Source: Croceicoccus bisphenolivorans (GTDB lineage Bacteria; Pseudomonadota; Alphaproteobacteria; Sphingomonadales; Sphingomonadaceae). Taken from it: a stretch of DNA of 64,000 nucleotides. Positions 42,706 through 53,104 of this stretch are shown piece by piece (position 1 is the first letter of the stretch; each line of letters opens with the position of its first letter). Location: NCBI RefSeq assembly GCF_001634625.1, contig NZ_LRSE01000003.1:1-64000 (forward strand). Direction: 5' to 3'. A program made the translations under genes and the position numbers. A model generated the notes under the pieces. The model did no database searches. It was not told where the DNA came from and saw only the letters and a list, made by a program, of their open reading frames with translations.

Positions 42706-44016
42706 ATGTGGCCCTACCTTCCCGATCTCCTGGCCGTGCCGGTCCCGCGCTACACGAGCTATCCCACGGCAGCCGAATTCGGCCCTGCCGAACCGCAGGC
42801 GTTCTATAACGCGCTGGAGGAAACGCAGAGCGACATCTCGCTCTATGTCCACATCCCCTATTGCCACGAAATCTGCTGGTACTGCGGCTGCAACACCGGC
42901 GCGGCCAACCGGCAGAAACGGCTTGCCGCCTATCTCGAAGCGTTGATGCACGAAATCGCGATGGTCGGCGCCGCGGTGCCGCAGGATTGCAACGTGCGGT
43001 ACATCGCCTTCGGCGGTGGCAGCCCTAATGCCATAGCGCCCACAGATTTCGTGCGTCTGATCGATGCGCTGACACTTGCCTTTCCGCTGGCAGATCCGGT
43101 CATCTCGATCGAACTCGATCCGCGCAGCCTGACCGAACCGTGGCGCGAGGTCATTTCCCACGTCGGCGTCGAACGGGCCTCGATGGGGGTGCAGACCTTC
43201 GATCCCGCCATCCAGCAGGCGATCGGGCGTGTCCAGCCCGTCGAACTGATCGAACGCGCGACCGACATGCTCCGCCGCGCGGGCGTCAAATCGCTGAATT
43301 TCGACCTGATGTACGGCTTGCCGGGGCAGGATCATGACCGCCTGCTCGCCTCCGTCGACAAGACGGCGGAGCTTGGCGCGGACCGGATCGCGCTGTTCGG
43401 GCTTGCCTACCTGCCCGAAATGTTCCCGCGCCAGAAACGGATCGACGGCAGCAACCTGCCCGACGCGCGAACACGCTTCGACATGATGCAGGCAGGCTAC
43501 GAACGGCTGGTCGATCACGGTTACGATCCCGTCGGCTTCGATCATTTCGCACTGCCGGGCGACCCGCTATCGCGCGCGACGCTGTCGGGCAGGTTGCACC
43601 GCAATTTCCAGGGCTTCACCGACGATGCCGCGCCCGTCACCATCGGGCTGGGGGCCAGTGCCATCAGCTGCTTTCCGCAAGGCATCTACCAGAACGAGAA
43701 GAACGCGGGCCGCTATCGCACCGCCATTGCCGAAGGGCGCCACCCGACGTTCATGGGCGTGGCCCGTTCGGCAGAGGACCGCCGCCGCGCCAAAGCGATT
43801 ACCGGCGTCCTGTGCCACGGCCACACGCGCATCGACGAAGCCCTGCTGGCCGGCGCATCGCCGCGCCTGGCACAATTCATTGATGCCGGCCTTTGCACGA
43901 TAGAGGGCGGCGTTCTGACGCTTTCGGCGAATGCCCTGCCCTATGCGCGCGGTATCGCCGCATGTTTCGACAGTTATCGCATCGGCAGCGCGCGCAAGTT
44001 CAGCAACGCGGTCTAG
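42706..44016 (+). CDS. hemN: Oxygen-independent coproporphyrinogen III oxidase
   Basis: 436 residues, radical SAM enzyme giving protoporphyrinogen IX under low oxygen. N-terminal PRYTSYPTA (true HemN rather than HemW), cluster motif C-x3-C-x2-C in PYCHEICWYCGCNTG, GGGSPN loop, and the C-terminal HemN domain. Supplies haem for the cbb3 oxidase. Starts 35 bp after the small Cys protein, so probably the last gene of the cco transcript; ATG preferred over the preceding GTG. Confidence 0.94.
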   Translation: MWPYLPDLLAVPVPRYTSYPTAAEFGPAEPQAFYNALEETQSDISLYVHIPYCHEICWYCGCNTGAANRQKRLAAYLEALMHEIAMVGAAVPQDCNVRYIAFGGGSPNAIAPTDFVRLIDALTLAFPLADPVISIELDPRSLTEPWREVISHVGVERASMGVQTFDPAIQQAIGRVQPVELIERATDMLRRAGVKSLNFDLMYGLPGQDHDRLLASVDKTAELGADRIALFGLAYLPEMFPRQKRIDGSNLPDARTRFDMMQAGYERLVDHGYDPVGFDHFALPGDPLSRATLSGRLHRNFQGFTDDAAPVTIGLGASAISCFPQGIYQNEKNAGRYRTAIAEGRHPTFMGVARSAEDRRRAKAITGVLCHGHTRIDEALLAGASPRLAQFIDAGLCTIEGGVLTLSANALPYARGIAACFDSYRIGSARKFSNAV

Positions 44017-44030
44017 GGCCAAAGCCTAGA
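44012..44030. terminator. Hairpin shared by the hemN and Nudix stops
   Basis: TCTAGG / CCTAGA stem of 6 bp with a 7-nt loop; the hemN TAG lies in one arm and the convergent Nudix stop in the other. Weak as an intrinsic terminator. Confidence 0.4.
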
Positions 44031-44514
44031 GGTTCGAGGCCACCGCCTTGGCAATATAGGTCCGCGCCCATTCCGGCGTGGTCGGCGGCAGGGCATCGTG
44101 CGCAAAGAAGCGCAGTTCGGCAATTTCACGGCCATCGGCAACCGGATCGCCGCTGATCGCGGCAGCAAACACCGTGACCGAGTTGCGAGCGCCATGCAGG
44201 TCGATCTCCTCGACATGAACGGCGACCAGCGTGTCCGGCGCGACGCCGACCTCTTCGGCCAGTTCGCGCCTTGCCGCCACTGCCGGTTCCTCTCCCTTGC
44301 GCACGCCGCCGGTCGGGACATGCCATTCCCCCCGCTTGCGATAGGAATGGCGAACCATGAGGACATCGCCATCGGCATTGCGGGCAATCACCGCACAGCC
44401 GCGCAACGCCGGCTTGCGCCATGCCCACCAGCGCCGGCGGACCAGCTCCGCCATGCGCAGCAGCCTGCGATGCAGCCACGCCGGAAGCAGACCCGCAAGC
44501 GGGATATCAGGCAA
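44026..44514 (-). CDS. Nudix hydrolase
   Basis: 162 residues. Full Nudix box G-x5-E-x7-REL-x-EE-x-G-V (from GGVRKGEE to REL and EEVGV). N-terminal hydrophobic/basic stretch but no clear signal peptide. Substrate unknown. Overlaps pgl by 8 bp. Confidence 0.88.
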   Translation of the reverse strand: MPDIPLAGLLPAWLHRRLLRMAELVRRRWWAWRKPALRGCAVIARNADGDVLMVRHSYRKRGEWHVPTGGVRKGEEPAVAARRELAEEVGVAPDTLVAVHVEEIDLHGARNSVTVFAAAISGDPVADGREIAELRFFAHDALPPTTPEWARTYIAKAVASNL

Positions 44515-45142
44515 AGCAGTTCACTTCGCCGCGTGCATGGCCCAACAACCGCGCGACGGGCAGGTCGTTCTCCCCCTTGGCCGCAGCTTCGAACAGGGCC
44601 AGCTTGTCGGAACCGCGAATGACGAACATCAACGCCTCTGCGCTCAACAGCTTGGGCAGGGTCATCGTCACGCGGTCGAACGGTGCTTCGGGCGGCAGCG
44701 GATCGGGGGTAAGCCGCCGCACCTGCCGCGCATCGTCAACCTGCGGATCGGTATTGGGAAACAGCGAAGCGACATGCCCGTCGCCGCCCATGCCCAGCCA
44801 GACCAGCGCGAAATGGGGCGGCGCGGCATCCTCCGTCAGTTCGACGATCCTTGCGCCCGTGGCCGCCAGCGTTTTCGCGATCCGGCCGTAATTGCTGGCC
44901 TCGTGATCGGCAGGCACGCAGCGATCGTCGCCCGGCCAGATTTCCAGCCGCGCCCAGTCCAGATCGCGCCCCTTGTCGCTTTTGGCCAGTGCGGCAAGGA
45001 TCGGAAACGGCGTGGAGCCGCCGGGCACGCTGATCGCGACAGTGCCGTCCCGCCGATCGAGTTCACGGCCCAGCCGCTCCGCAAGCCAGCCGGCGATCTG
45101 CGCGTCGGGAAGGTCGTGATGGAATGTGATTTCGGTGAGCAT
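44507..45142 (-). CDS. pgl: 6-phosphogluconolactonase
   Basis: 211 residues. NagB/Pgl fold with VPGGSTPFPILAAL, WPGDDRCVPADHEASNYG (landmarks) and GMGGDGHVASLFPNT. Second step of the oxidative pentose phosphate or Entner-Doudoroff route. Zwf, Edd and Glk, often beside it in sphingomonads, are not in the window. Confidence 0.9.
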   Translation of the reverse strand: MLTEITFHHDLPDAQIAGWLAERLGRELDRRDGTVAISVPGGSTPFPILAALAKSDKGRDLDWARLEIWPGDDRCVPADHEASNYGRIAKTLAATGARIVELTEDAAPPHFALVWLGMGGDGHVASLFPNTDPQVDDARQVRRLTPDPLPPEAPFDRVTMTLPKLLSAEALMFVIRGSDKLALFEAAAKGENDLPVARLLGHARGEVNCFA

Positions 45143-45232
45143 GGCATCATCCTGTCGCTGGCATCACTGCGACGTAGGCATTCGCAGCGCCTTGCCAACC
45201 CCCGCCGGTTCGCGTCACGTCGCAGGCATAAA

Positions 45233-45270
45233 GAGAGGCCCATCCCGCCCATTGGCCGGACGGGCCTCTC
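45233..45270 (-). terminator. Terminator of typA
   Basis: 9-bp stem GAGAGGCCC / GGGCCTCTC; on the minus strand it is followed by TTTATG. 18 bp after the typA stop. Confidence 0.75.
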
Positions 45271-45287
45271 GAAGGATGAAGCTCAGA

Positions 45288-47111
45288 TCAGGCCGCGTCG
45301 GCCTTGCGCTTGGCCTTCTTGCGCTCGTTCGGGTCGAGGATAGCCTTGCGCAGGCGGATCGACTGCGGCGTCACTTCGACCATCTCGTCATCGTCGATGT
45401 ATGCGATGGCCTGCTCCAGCGTCATGCGCTTGGGAGGGGTCAGGCGGATCGCGTCATCCTTGCCGGTCGAGCGGAAGTTGGTGAGCTGCTTGGACTTGAG
45501 CGGATTGACCTCGAGATCGTCGGGCTTGGCATTCTCGCCGATCAGCATCCCTTCGTAGACCTTTTCCTGCGGGCTGACGAACAGGATACCGCGATCTTCA
45601 AGGGCATTGAGGGCGTAGCCGACAGCCTCGCCGGTGCAGTTCGAGATAAGGACGCCGTTCTGGCGACCCTCGATCGGGCCCTTGTAGGGACCGTAGCTGT
45701 CAAACAGGCGGTTCATGATGCCGGTGCCGCGCGTGTCCGAAAGAAACTCGCCATGATAGCCTATGAGGCCGCGCGACGGGGCACGGAAGCCGAGGCGGGT
45801 CTTGCCCGGGCCTGACGGGCGCATCTCGGTCAGTTCGGCCTTGCGGCGCTGCATCTTCTCGACGACCGTGCCGGAGAACTCGTCATCCACGTCGATGACA
45901 ACGCTTTCGTAAGGCTCGGTGCGCTGGCCGTTCTCTTCCACGAACAGCACGCGCGGGCGGCTGATGCCCAGTTCGAAGCCTTCGCGGCGCATCGTCTCGA
46001 TCACGACGCCAAGCTGAAGTTCGCCGCGACCGGCAACTTCGAAGCTGTCCTTGTCGGCAGACTCGGTGACCCGGATGGCAACGTTGGTTTCCGCCTCGCG
46101 CAGCAGGCGGTCGCGGATCATGCGGCTCGTCACCTTGTCGCCCTCGCGGCCCGCGAAGGGGCTGTCGTTGACGGCGAAGCGCATCGCCAGTGTCGGCGGG
46201 TCGATCGGCTGGGCGGCGATGGGTTCGCTGACCGCCGGGTCGGCGATGGTGTTGGCGACGGTCGCCTTTTCAAGGCCGGCCAGCGCGATGATGTCGCCGG
46301 CGCGTGCCTCGTCCACCGGCACCCGCTCCAGCCCGCGGAACGAAAGCAGCTTGGACGCGCGGCCCACTTCCAGCACCTTGCCGTCCATGTCGATGGCGCG
46401 GATCGGGTCGTTGACGCGGATCGTGCCGGACTGGACACGGCCGGTCAGCACGCGGCCCATGAAGTTGTCACGGTCAAGCAGCGTGGCAAGGAAGCTGAAC
46501 GGAGCCTCGGTATCGAGGCCCGGCGCCTTAACATGGTCGCGGATCAGTTCGAACATCGGGGTCAGCGAGCCCTCGCGCGCGTCGATATCCTCGCTGGCAT
46601 AACCGTTGCGGCCCGATGCGTAGAGGATCGGGAATTCCAGCTGCTCGTCATTGGCGCCAAGGTTCACAAAAAGGTCGAACACTTCGTCAAGAACTTCGGC
46701 GGGGCGGCCGTCGGGACGGTCGATCTTGTTGACGACGACGATGGGCTTGAGGCCCAGCGCCAGCGCCTTGCCGGTGACGAACTTGGTCTGCGGCATCGCG
46801 CCTTCGGCGCTGTCCACCAGCAGGATCACGCCGTCGACCATGGAGAGGATGCGTTCCACTTCCGCGCCGAAGTCGGCGTGGCCGGGCGTATCAACGATAT
46901 TGATGCGCAGGCCTTCCCACTCGATCGAGGTCGGCTTGGCGAGAATGGTGATCCCGCGTTCCTTTTCGAGGTCGTTGGAGTCCATGGCGCGTTCTTCCAC
47001 GCGCTGGTTGTCGCGGAAGGTGCCCGACTGGCGGAACAGCTGGTCGACCAGCGTTGTCTTGCCGTGGTCGACGTGGGCGATAATGGCGATGTTGCGCAGC
47101 TCGGCTGCCAT
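45288..47111 (-). CDS. typA: Ribosome-associated translational GTPase TypA/BipA
   Basis: 607 residues, full family length. G1 [15 protein letters not shown] switch region, [14 protein letters not shown], and C-terminal BipA domains with [18 protein letters not shown]. Aids 50S assembly and stress adaptation. ATG at 47111 chosen because MAAELRN is the normal N-terminus; an upstream start adds 19 residues. Divergent from the TonB-dependent receptor. Confidence 0.96.
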   Translation of the reverse strand: MAAELRNIAIIAHVDHGKTTLVDQLFRQSGTFRDNQRVEERAMDSNDLEKERGITILAKPTSIEWEGLRINIVDTPGHADFGAEVERILSMVDGVILLVDSAEGAMPQTKFVTGKALALGLKPIVVVNKIDRPDGRPAEVLDEVFDLFVNLGANDEQLEFPILYASGRNGYASEDIDAREGSLTPMFELIRDHVKAPGLDTEAPFSFLATLLDRDNFMGRVLTGRVQSGTIRVNDPIRAIDMDGKVLEVGRASKLLSFRGLERVPVDEARAGDIIALAGLEKATVANTIADPAVSEPIAAQPIDPPTLAMRFAVNDSPFAGREGDKVTSRMIRDRLLREAETNVAIRVTESADKDSFEVAGRGELQLGVVIETMRREGFELGISRPRVLFVEENGQRTEPYESVVIDVDDEFSGTVVEKMQRRKAELTEMRPSGPGKTRLGFRAPSRGLIGYHGEFLSDTRGTGIMNRLFDSYGPYKGPIEGRQNGVLISNCTGEAVGYALNALEDRGILFVSPQEKVYEGMLIGENAKPDDLEVNPLKSKQLTNFRSTGKDDAIRLTPPKRMTLEQAIAYIDDDEMVEVTPQSIRLRKAILDPNERKKAKRKADAA

Positions 47112-47382
47112 GGTTTGGGCCTCTGGTTCTGATAAATCGGATCGGTGAGTGCTCACGCGGCCGGTCACCGTCGAGGCGCGCGCGCCCTAAACGAATTGGT
47201 GCGACGCAGCAAGGGATTTAGCGTGACCGTCGCGCAACATTGTTGCCTTTGGTTGCAGATGTCACATTTCATTCATTGATACGAAATCGGCAAAAACGTA
47301 GGATAACCGACATAGAAGTGGCGATCTCCCCCTGAAAACAAAGCATGATCGCTGTCTTAACCTTGAAGAGGAATGATTGCCG

Positions 47383-50031
47383 ATGAAACCGATTCGCAGC
47401 GGCCAGGTGGTTCTTCGCAATACGCTTTCGACCGGAACCGCCGTTCTCGCGATTGCCGCCGCACCGGCTTTTGCACAGGATGACGCGGAAACGGAATATG
47501 CCCAGCCGGCAGAATATGCCGCACCTGCGAGCGATGTAGAAACCACATATGACAACAATGCGATCATCGTCACCGCGACGAAGCGGGAGCGGACGCTGCA
47601 GGACACACCGGTCGCCGTAACGGTCACGACCGAGCAGGAACTGGAACGCGCGGAAATCCGCGACTTGAAGGACCTGACCAGCGTCGCCCCCTCGCTGAAG
47701 ATCACGCAACTGCAATCCAGCGCGAACACCAATTTCATTATCCGCGGCTTCGGCAACGGCGCGAACAATGCCGGCATCGAACCATCGGTGGGCGTCTTCG
47801 TCGACGGTGTCTACCGTTCGCGTTCCGCCGCGCGCATCAACGACCTGCCCGACCTGCAGCGGATCGAGGTGCTGAAAGGGCCGCAATCCACGCTGTTCGG
47901 CAAGAACGCCAGCGCGGGCGTCATTTCGGTGGTCACTGCCGAGCCGCGCTTTACCTTCGGCGGCGAAGCGGAAGTCAGCTATGGCAATTTCGACGCCATG
48001 GTCGCCAAGGCCAACGTCTATGGCCCGCTTTCCGAAACGATCGCGGCATCGATCGGCGGCGGCATCAACAAGCGTGACGGTTACTTCACCGATCTCAGCA
48101 CCGGCGGCAAGACGAACGAGCGTGATCGCTGGTTCACGCGCGGACAGCTTTTGTTCGAACCGAACGGCCTTCTGAAAGTCCGCATCATCGGCGATTACGA
48201 GAAGACGGACGAGAACTGCTGCGCCAACGTGCTGCTGCAACAGGGCGATATCGGCGCGGCTATCGTCGCACCGCCGCCCTTCGGCCTTGGCGCGGGCAAT
48301 TCCGATCCGGCCAATCCTTATGCCGACGTCATCTATTCCAACTTCCCCAGCACCAACGACATCGAGAACTGGGGCCTTTCCGGCCAGGTCGATTTCGGTT
48401 TTGGTCCGTTCAAGCTGACTTCGATCACGGCCTATCGCGGCGTTGATGCGATCACCAACCAGGATTCCGATTTTACCGGCGCAGACCTGATCAGCCGTAA
48501 CTTCCAGGACCTCTCGATCCACACCTTCACGCAGGAATTCCGCGCGACAGCCACTGTCGGCGCGCTCGATATCCTGCTTGGCGCGTTCTATTTCGATGAA
48601 AGCATCAAGCAGGCGAACGAGCTGTTCTACGGCGACGATCTGCGCCAGTTCGCGAACATCGGCATATTCGGCATCAGCGACGGCGCGCTCAACCTACCCG
48701 CGCTGGAGGCGCAGCTGTCACAGCTGACCGTGCTGGCCAATATGGTCGATCCGACGATCACGCCGCAGGATTACACGGGCCAGTTTTTCATTGGCGATCG
48801 CGGTCTGCGCGAAGCCTACACGCTGAACAACAAGGCGTTCAGCCTGTTCGGACAGCTCGATTTCGAAGTCACCGACCGGCTTACCCTGACCGCAGGCCTG
48901 AACTATACCAAGGACAAGAAGCGTTATTCGGCCAACGTCAGTTCCGACGACGTGTTCTCGCAAGTCGATCTGCAGCAACTGGGCTATTACGCGCTCTATT
49001 TCGGAGCGCTGGAAAACGGTGCGTCCCAGCAACAGGCGCAGGACTATGCCACAGCGTTTCAAAATGATGAGACAGTCAACCGGCTGCTGGCCTTGCAGGA
49101 CCTGCAATACCTGCCCGAATTCGTGGACGTGCCGAACTCGGTGGAAAGCGGCAGGATCAGCGACGACAATGTATCGTACACGCTGCGCGCCGCCTACGAA
49201 CTGACCGACAGTCTCAACGCCTACCTGACGTACGCAAGCGGTTACAAGGCGCCTTCGGTGAACCTGTCGCGCGACAGCCGGCCCTTCCCCTCCGACCGTG
49301 ACGCGATCGAGGCGGCGGGACTGGACGAAGCGAACCAGACCTATTCGGGCCGCTTTGCCACCGGCGAAAAGGCGAAAGTCTGGGAACTGGGCCTCAAGGG
49401 CGATTTCGGTCCGGCGAACTTCTCGTTCGCGATGTTCCGCCAGACGATTTCGGGGTTCCAGTCGAATATCTTCACCGGCACCGGCTTCTTCCTCACCAAC
49501 GCGGGCAAGCAGCGCGCCACCGGCTTCGAATTCGACGGCAGCGTGCGTCCGATCGATCCGCTGAAGCTGCGCATGGCAGTGACTTATCTCGACAGCAAAT
49601 ACGTGTCCTTCCCGATTTCGGGCGTGGGCGACCTGACCGGCTATGAAGTCGCAGGCGTGCCGCCGATTTCGGCAACGTGGTCGGCGGAATACACGCACGA
49701 GCTTGGCAACGGCGATGCGCTGATCGCGCGCGGCGACTATCACTACGAGAGCGACGTGATGATCGTGGAAGGCCTCCCGGGCTTCATCGACGAGGAGGGC
49801 GAAACCCCCGCGATCGACGCGGCGCGGCAGTTCACCCGCAGTGTGAACGATGTTAACGCGTCGCTGACTTACGCGATGCAGAACGGACTGTCGGTTTCTG
49901 TCTGGGGCCGTAACCTGCTGGACGACCGGTACCTGCTTTCGATCTTCGACACGCCGATCCAGCCGCTCAGCATCTCCGGCTATCCCAGCCAACCACGCAC
50001 TTATGGCGTGACGGCCCGCTACAAGTTCTGA
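47383..50031 (+). CDS. TonB-dependent outer-membrane receptor
   Basis: 882 residues. Signal peptide (cleavage after AFA), TonB box region AIIVTATKRERTLQDTP, plug domain (PSVGVFVDGVYRSRS, IEVLKGPQSTLFGKNASAG) and a 22-strand barrel ending in YKF. Long extracellular insertions at ~240-300 and ~510-560 (Q/Y-rich). The TIGR01782-like PQSTLFGKN pattern is common in sphingomonads; substrate unknown. Preceded by a short perfect palindrome GCAACA-T-TGTTGC (47234-47246). Strong terminator follows. Confidence 0.93.
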   Translation: MKPIRSGQVVLRNTLSTGTAVLAIAAAPAFAQDDAETEYAQPAEYAAPASDVETTYDNNAIIVTATKRERTLQDTPVAVTVTTEQELERAEIRDLKDLTSVAPSLKITQLQSSANTNFIIRGFGNGANNAGIEPSVGVFVDGVYRSRSAARINDLPDLQRIEVLKGPQSTLFGKNASAGVISVVTAEPRFTFGGEAEVSYGNFDAMVAKANVYGPLSETIAASIGGGINKRDGYFTDLSTGGKTNERDRWFTRGQLLFEPNGLLKVRIIGDYEKTDENCCANVLLQQGDIGAAIVAPPPFGLGAGNSDPANPYADVIYSNFPSTNDIENWGLSGQVDFGFGPFKLTSITAYRGVDAITNQDSDFTGADLISRNFQDLSIHTFTQEFRATATVGALDILLGAFYFDESIKQANELFYGDDLRQFANIGIFGISDGALNLPALEAQLSQLTVLANMVDPTITPQDYTGQFFIGDRGLREAYTLNNKAFSLFGQLDFEVTDRLTLTAGLNYTKDKKRYSANVSSDDVFSQVDLQQLGYYALYFGALENGASQQQAQDYATAFQNDETVNRLLALQDLQYLPEFVDVPNSVESGRISDDNVSYTLRAAYELTDSLNAYLTYASGYKAPSVNLSRDSRPFPSDRDAIEAAGLDEANQTYSGRFATGEKAKVWELGLKGDFGPANFSFAMFRQTISGFQSNIFTGTGFFLTNAGKQRATGFEFDGSVRPIDPLKLRMAVTYLDSKYVSFPISGVGDLTGYEVAGVPPISATWSAEYTHELGNGDALIARGDYHYESDVMIVEGLPGFIDEEGETPAIDAARQFTRSVNDVNASLTYAMQNGLSVSVWGRNLLDDRYLLSIFDTPIQPLSISGYPSQPRTYGVTARYKF

Positions 50032-50055
50032 GGCCTTCTCCGGCTACAGGGAGGG

Positions 50056-50093
50056 AAAGGGGCTGCGCCGATGGCGTGGCCCCTTTTGCTTTT
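50056..50093 (+). terminator. Rho-independent terminator of the TonB-dependent receptor gene
   Basis: AAAGGGGC / GCCCCTTT stem closed by TTTTGCTTTT. 25 bp after the stop codon. Confidence 0.85.
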
Positions 50094-50149
50094 GGAAAGG
50101 AAAACAGGGATAAGCTGTCGGAACGCATTCATGCGAAGGGGGAATTCAG

Positions 50150-50560
50150 ATGGAATGGATGTTAATGCCCTATCGGCGCTACTTCGATTTTTCGGGGCGG
50201 TCTCGCCGCAAGGAGTTCTGGATGTTCCAGCTTCTGATCCTGATCATCTATGCCGTCGCCATCGTGCTGACCGGCGGAATGGGCGCGACGATGGAGGGTA
50301 GCGAGCCGGACACCATGGGTCCGATGGCCGCCGTGATAATGATGGCCCTTGGCGTATGGGGACTTGGCACTTTCATTCCCGCCCTCGCACTTTCGGTGCG
50401 CCGCCTGCACGATGTCGACAAGTCGGGCTGGTGGCTGCTGATCAGCTTCGTGCCGATCATCGGCTTCTTCGTCCTGCTCTATTTCGATCTGATCGAAGGG
50501 ACGCGCGGACCCAACCGATTTGGCGAGGACCCCAAGGAAGGTCTTGCGCGCGGCGTTTGA
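50150..50560 (+). CDS. DUF805 family membrane protein
   Basis: 136 residues. FDFSGRSRRKEFW near the N-terminus, three to four membrane helices, and the SVRRLHDVDKSGWWLL loop define DUF805. Function unknown. ATG at 50150 with GAAGGGGGAATTC upstream. Confidence 0.9.
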   Translation: MEWMLMPYRRYFDFSGRSRRKEFWMFQLLILIIYAVAIVLTGGMGATMEGSEPDTMGPMAAVIMMALGVWGLGTFIPALALSVRRLHDVDKSGWWLLISFVPIIGFFVLLYFDLIEGTRGPNRFGEDPKEGLARGV

Positions 50561-50572
50561 AGGCTTCGCGCT

Positions 50573-53104
50573 CTAAAGACTGCGCAAGGCTCTGGCGGGC
50601 CGGGCGCGCAAAACGGGTAACGATGCGAGCGTGGCGGCGGCAACGATCAACGCCGCCCCGCCGCACAATACCGCCAGCACAACCGGCCAGTCGGGCCGGA
50701 ACGGGAATTCGAACAGGCGGTCCATCACGAACCAGCCGGTTCCCGCCGCGATGCCCAGCGCAATCACGCCCAGCACTGCGGCAAGCAGGACATAGCGCAA
50801 CACCAACGCGCCCAGCAGTTGCCGGCTGCTCGCACCCAGCACGCGCAGTACGACGGTATCGTAAGTCTCGCGCGCCCGCGCTGCGGCCACCGCACCCAGC
50901 AGGACTGCCAGCCCCGCAAAGACGGCGACGCTAGCCGCCGCGAGGATCGCGACCGAGAGGCTGGACAGGATCTCGCGCGCCTGTGCCAGCACGCCGCCGA
51001 TCTCGATCACCGAACTGGTCGGAAATTCACGCACCAGCACACGCAGCAGCGATCCTCCCTCCACGCCCTCCGGCAGAATGACGGAGGCCGAGAGGTTGTG
51101 CGGCGCATCGTCGATCGCGCCGGGGCCGAATACCAGAACGTAGTTGAAGCCCATGTCGTCCCACTCGATCCGGCGGAACGATGCAATTGTCGCCTCCCGC
51201 TCCACGCCCAGCAGGCCGATGACCAGCTTGTCACCGATGTTCAGATCAAGCGCCTGCGCCAGTTCCTCGTCAATCGACACCAGCGGAGGGCCGGAATAGT
51301 CGGCGGGCCACCATTCGCCCCGCGACACGACGTTGCCGGCCGGCAACTGCGCCGCATAAGTCAGCCCGCGTTCCCCGCGCAGCGCCCATGCGCCTTCGGG
51401 GATCTCTTCCAGATCGCTGACCCACGTCATGTTGTCGGCAGGGCCATAGGCAAGGATCGCGCCGCGCATCGCCGGAACCGTGCGGACCTGGGCGCCCGGC
51501 ACTTGCGCCTCCACATCGGCGCGGAATGCCGCTTCCCTGTCGCGCGGCAGGTCCAGCACGAAATAGTCGGGCGCCTTGTCGGGCACCGTTCCGTCGATAT
51601 AGGTATCGAGGCTCGTCTGGATGACGGCGATGGCGGAAAACGCGGCTAGGCCGAAGCCGAGCGCGGTGACAAGCGCGGCCGTGGCCGCACCGGGCCTGTC
51701 GAGCGCGGCGATGCCCATGCGAAAAGCCAGCGAGCCGCCGCTGCGCGGGACCCGCGCCGCCAGCTTGCGCACGGCAAAACCGATTAGCCCCAGCACGCCG
51801 AGCACGCCTGCTGCCGAAGCAAGGAAGCCCGCCGTCAGCACCACTTCATGCGACGTGGCGAGCGCCAGCGCGCAAATTGCGGCAAGCCCTGCGCCGACCG
51901 GCAGCGCCGCCTTGCGCCAAAGCCCCTCGGGCGGTGCGATCCGCGCCCTGAGCAATGCCATCGCGGTTACCGAGCGCGATGCCAGCAACGGCGGGGCGGA
52001 AAAGACCAGCGCCACCAACAGCCCGAACAGCGCGGCCCGAACCAGCGCCAGCGCGTCGATCGTGAAGCGCGCCTCGACCGGCAAGAACCCTTCAAGCAGC
52101 GCGCTGAGTGCCGGTACGGCCAGAACCCCCGCGACAAGGCCCGCGCCGATCCCGACAAGCGCGGCGGCCAGCACTTGCAACACGTGGATGCGCAGCACGT
52201 CCTCGCTCGTCGCACCCAGCACTTTGAGCGTCGCGATCGTGCCCCGTCGCCCCTCGAGCCACGAAGAGACGGCGCCCGCAATGCCGATACCGGCAATGAC
52301 CAGCGCGGCAAGCCCGACAAGGCCGAGAAACTCGCCCATGTTGGCCATCAGGCGGTCCGCCCCCGGCGAAGCACGGTCGCGCGTTCGGGTGCCCCAGCCG
52401 CCATCGGGAAACCGGCTTTCGAAGCTTTCGACCGCCGCGTCCGCATCGCTGCCGCGCGGCAAGGCGATGCGGTACTTCGTGCGCGTCATCGAACCGAACT
52501 GCACCAGTCCGGTCTTTTCCAGCGTCGCATTCGAAACCAGAACCGGCGCGCCCAGTGCGAACCCTTCGGAAAGGCGATCCGGTTCCTCTCCGATCACCCC
52601 CGCGATCCGCACATCGGCCTCGCCCAGCCGGATCGTTTCGCCCACCGCCACGTCCAGCCTGTCCAGCACGCCGCTGTCGACCCATGCCTCGCCCTCCGGC
52701 GGCGCACCAACGGTGCGGCCATCGCGCAACGACATCGTGCCATAGAGCGGCCAATTCGCATCCACCGATTTCAACTGCACGGGCGAAACCGCTCCGTCCG
52801 GCGTGGAGGCCATGGCCTGCAACCGCATGCCGCTGGACAAGCGGCCCATCGCCTGCATCGCGGCCAATTCTTCTGGGTTCGCCTGCCGGGCGTAGATCGC
52901 GAATTCGACATCGCCGCCAAGGATCGCCTGCCCCCGGTCGGCCAACTGGTCGCGGATCGCGGTTTCAAGCGTGCCGATGGCCGCCAGTGCGCCCGCGCCA
53001 AGAAACAGGCATATAACCAGCAGCCGCAGCCCGCGAAACCGCCACGAAAAATCGCGCCGCGCAAGGCGCAGGGCAATGGTCCAGCGGCGCAACACCGCGC
53101 TCAT
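50573..53104 (-). CDS. ABC transporter permease, FtsX/YbbP family
   Basis: 843 residues. Two FtsX-type repeats with about ten membrane helices and two large periplasmic domains (~50-235 and ~500-690). Partner of the ATPase upstream (4-bp overlap ATGA at 53101-53104). Together with the adjacent SGNH esterase this is the ybbP-ybbA-tesA arrangement; the exported substrate is unknown, possibly lipid-related. Confidence 0.9.
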   Translation of the reverse strand: MSAVLRRWTIALRLARRDFSWRFRGLRLLVICLFLGAGALAAIGTLETAIRDQLADRGQAILGGDVEFAIYARQANPEELAAMQAMGRLSSGMRLQAMASTPDGAVSPVQLKSVDANWPLYGTMSLRDGRTVGAPPEGEAWVDSGVLDRLDVAVGETIRLGEADVRIAGVIGEEPDRLSEGFALGAPVLVSNATLEKTGLVQFGSMTRTKYRIALPRGSDADAAVESFESRFPDGGWGTRTRDRASPGADRLMANMGEFLGLVGLAALVIAGIGIAGAVSSWLEGRRGTIATLKVLGATSEDVLRIHVLQVLAAALVGIGAGLVAGVLAVPALSALLEGFLPVEARFTIDALALVRAALFGLLVALVFSAPPLLASRSVTAMALLRARIAPPEGLWRKAALPVGAGLAAICALALATSHEVVLTAGFLASAAGVLGVLGLIGFAVRKLAARVPRSGGSLAFRMGIAALDRPGAATAALVTALGFGLAAFSAIAVIQTSLDTYIDGTVPDKAPDYFVLDLPRDREAAFRADVEAQVPGAQVRTVPAMRGAILAYGPADNMTWVSDLEEIPEGAWALRGERGLTYAAQLPAGNVVSRGEWWPADYSGPPLVSIDEELAQALDLNIGDKLVIGLLGVEREATIASFRRIEWDDMGFNYVLVFGPGAIDDAPHNLSASVILPEGVEGGSLLRVLVREFPTSSVIEIGGVLAQAREILSSLSVAILAAASVAVFAGLAVLLGAVAAARARETYDTVVLRVLGASSRQLLGALVLRYVLLAAVLGVIALGIAAGTGWFVMDRLFEFPFRPDWPVVLAVLCGGAALIVAAATLASLPVLRARPARALRSL

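Noticed and set aside
47234-47246. Palindrome GCAACA-T-TGTTGC ahead of the TonB-dependent receptor as an operator
   Set aside because: Short and single-copy, and nearer the typA start than the receptor start; mentioned only as an observation in the receptor entry.
47247-47382. Cobalamin riboswitch before the TonB-dependent receptor
   Set aside because: The leader is short and lacks the conserved B12-box type sequence or an extended stem array.
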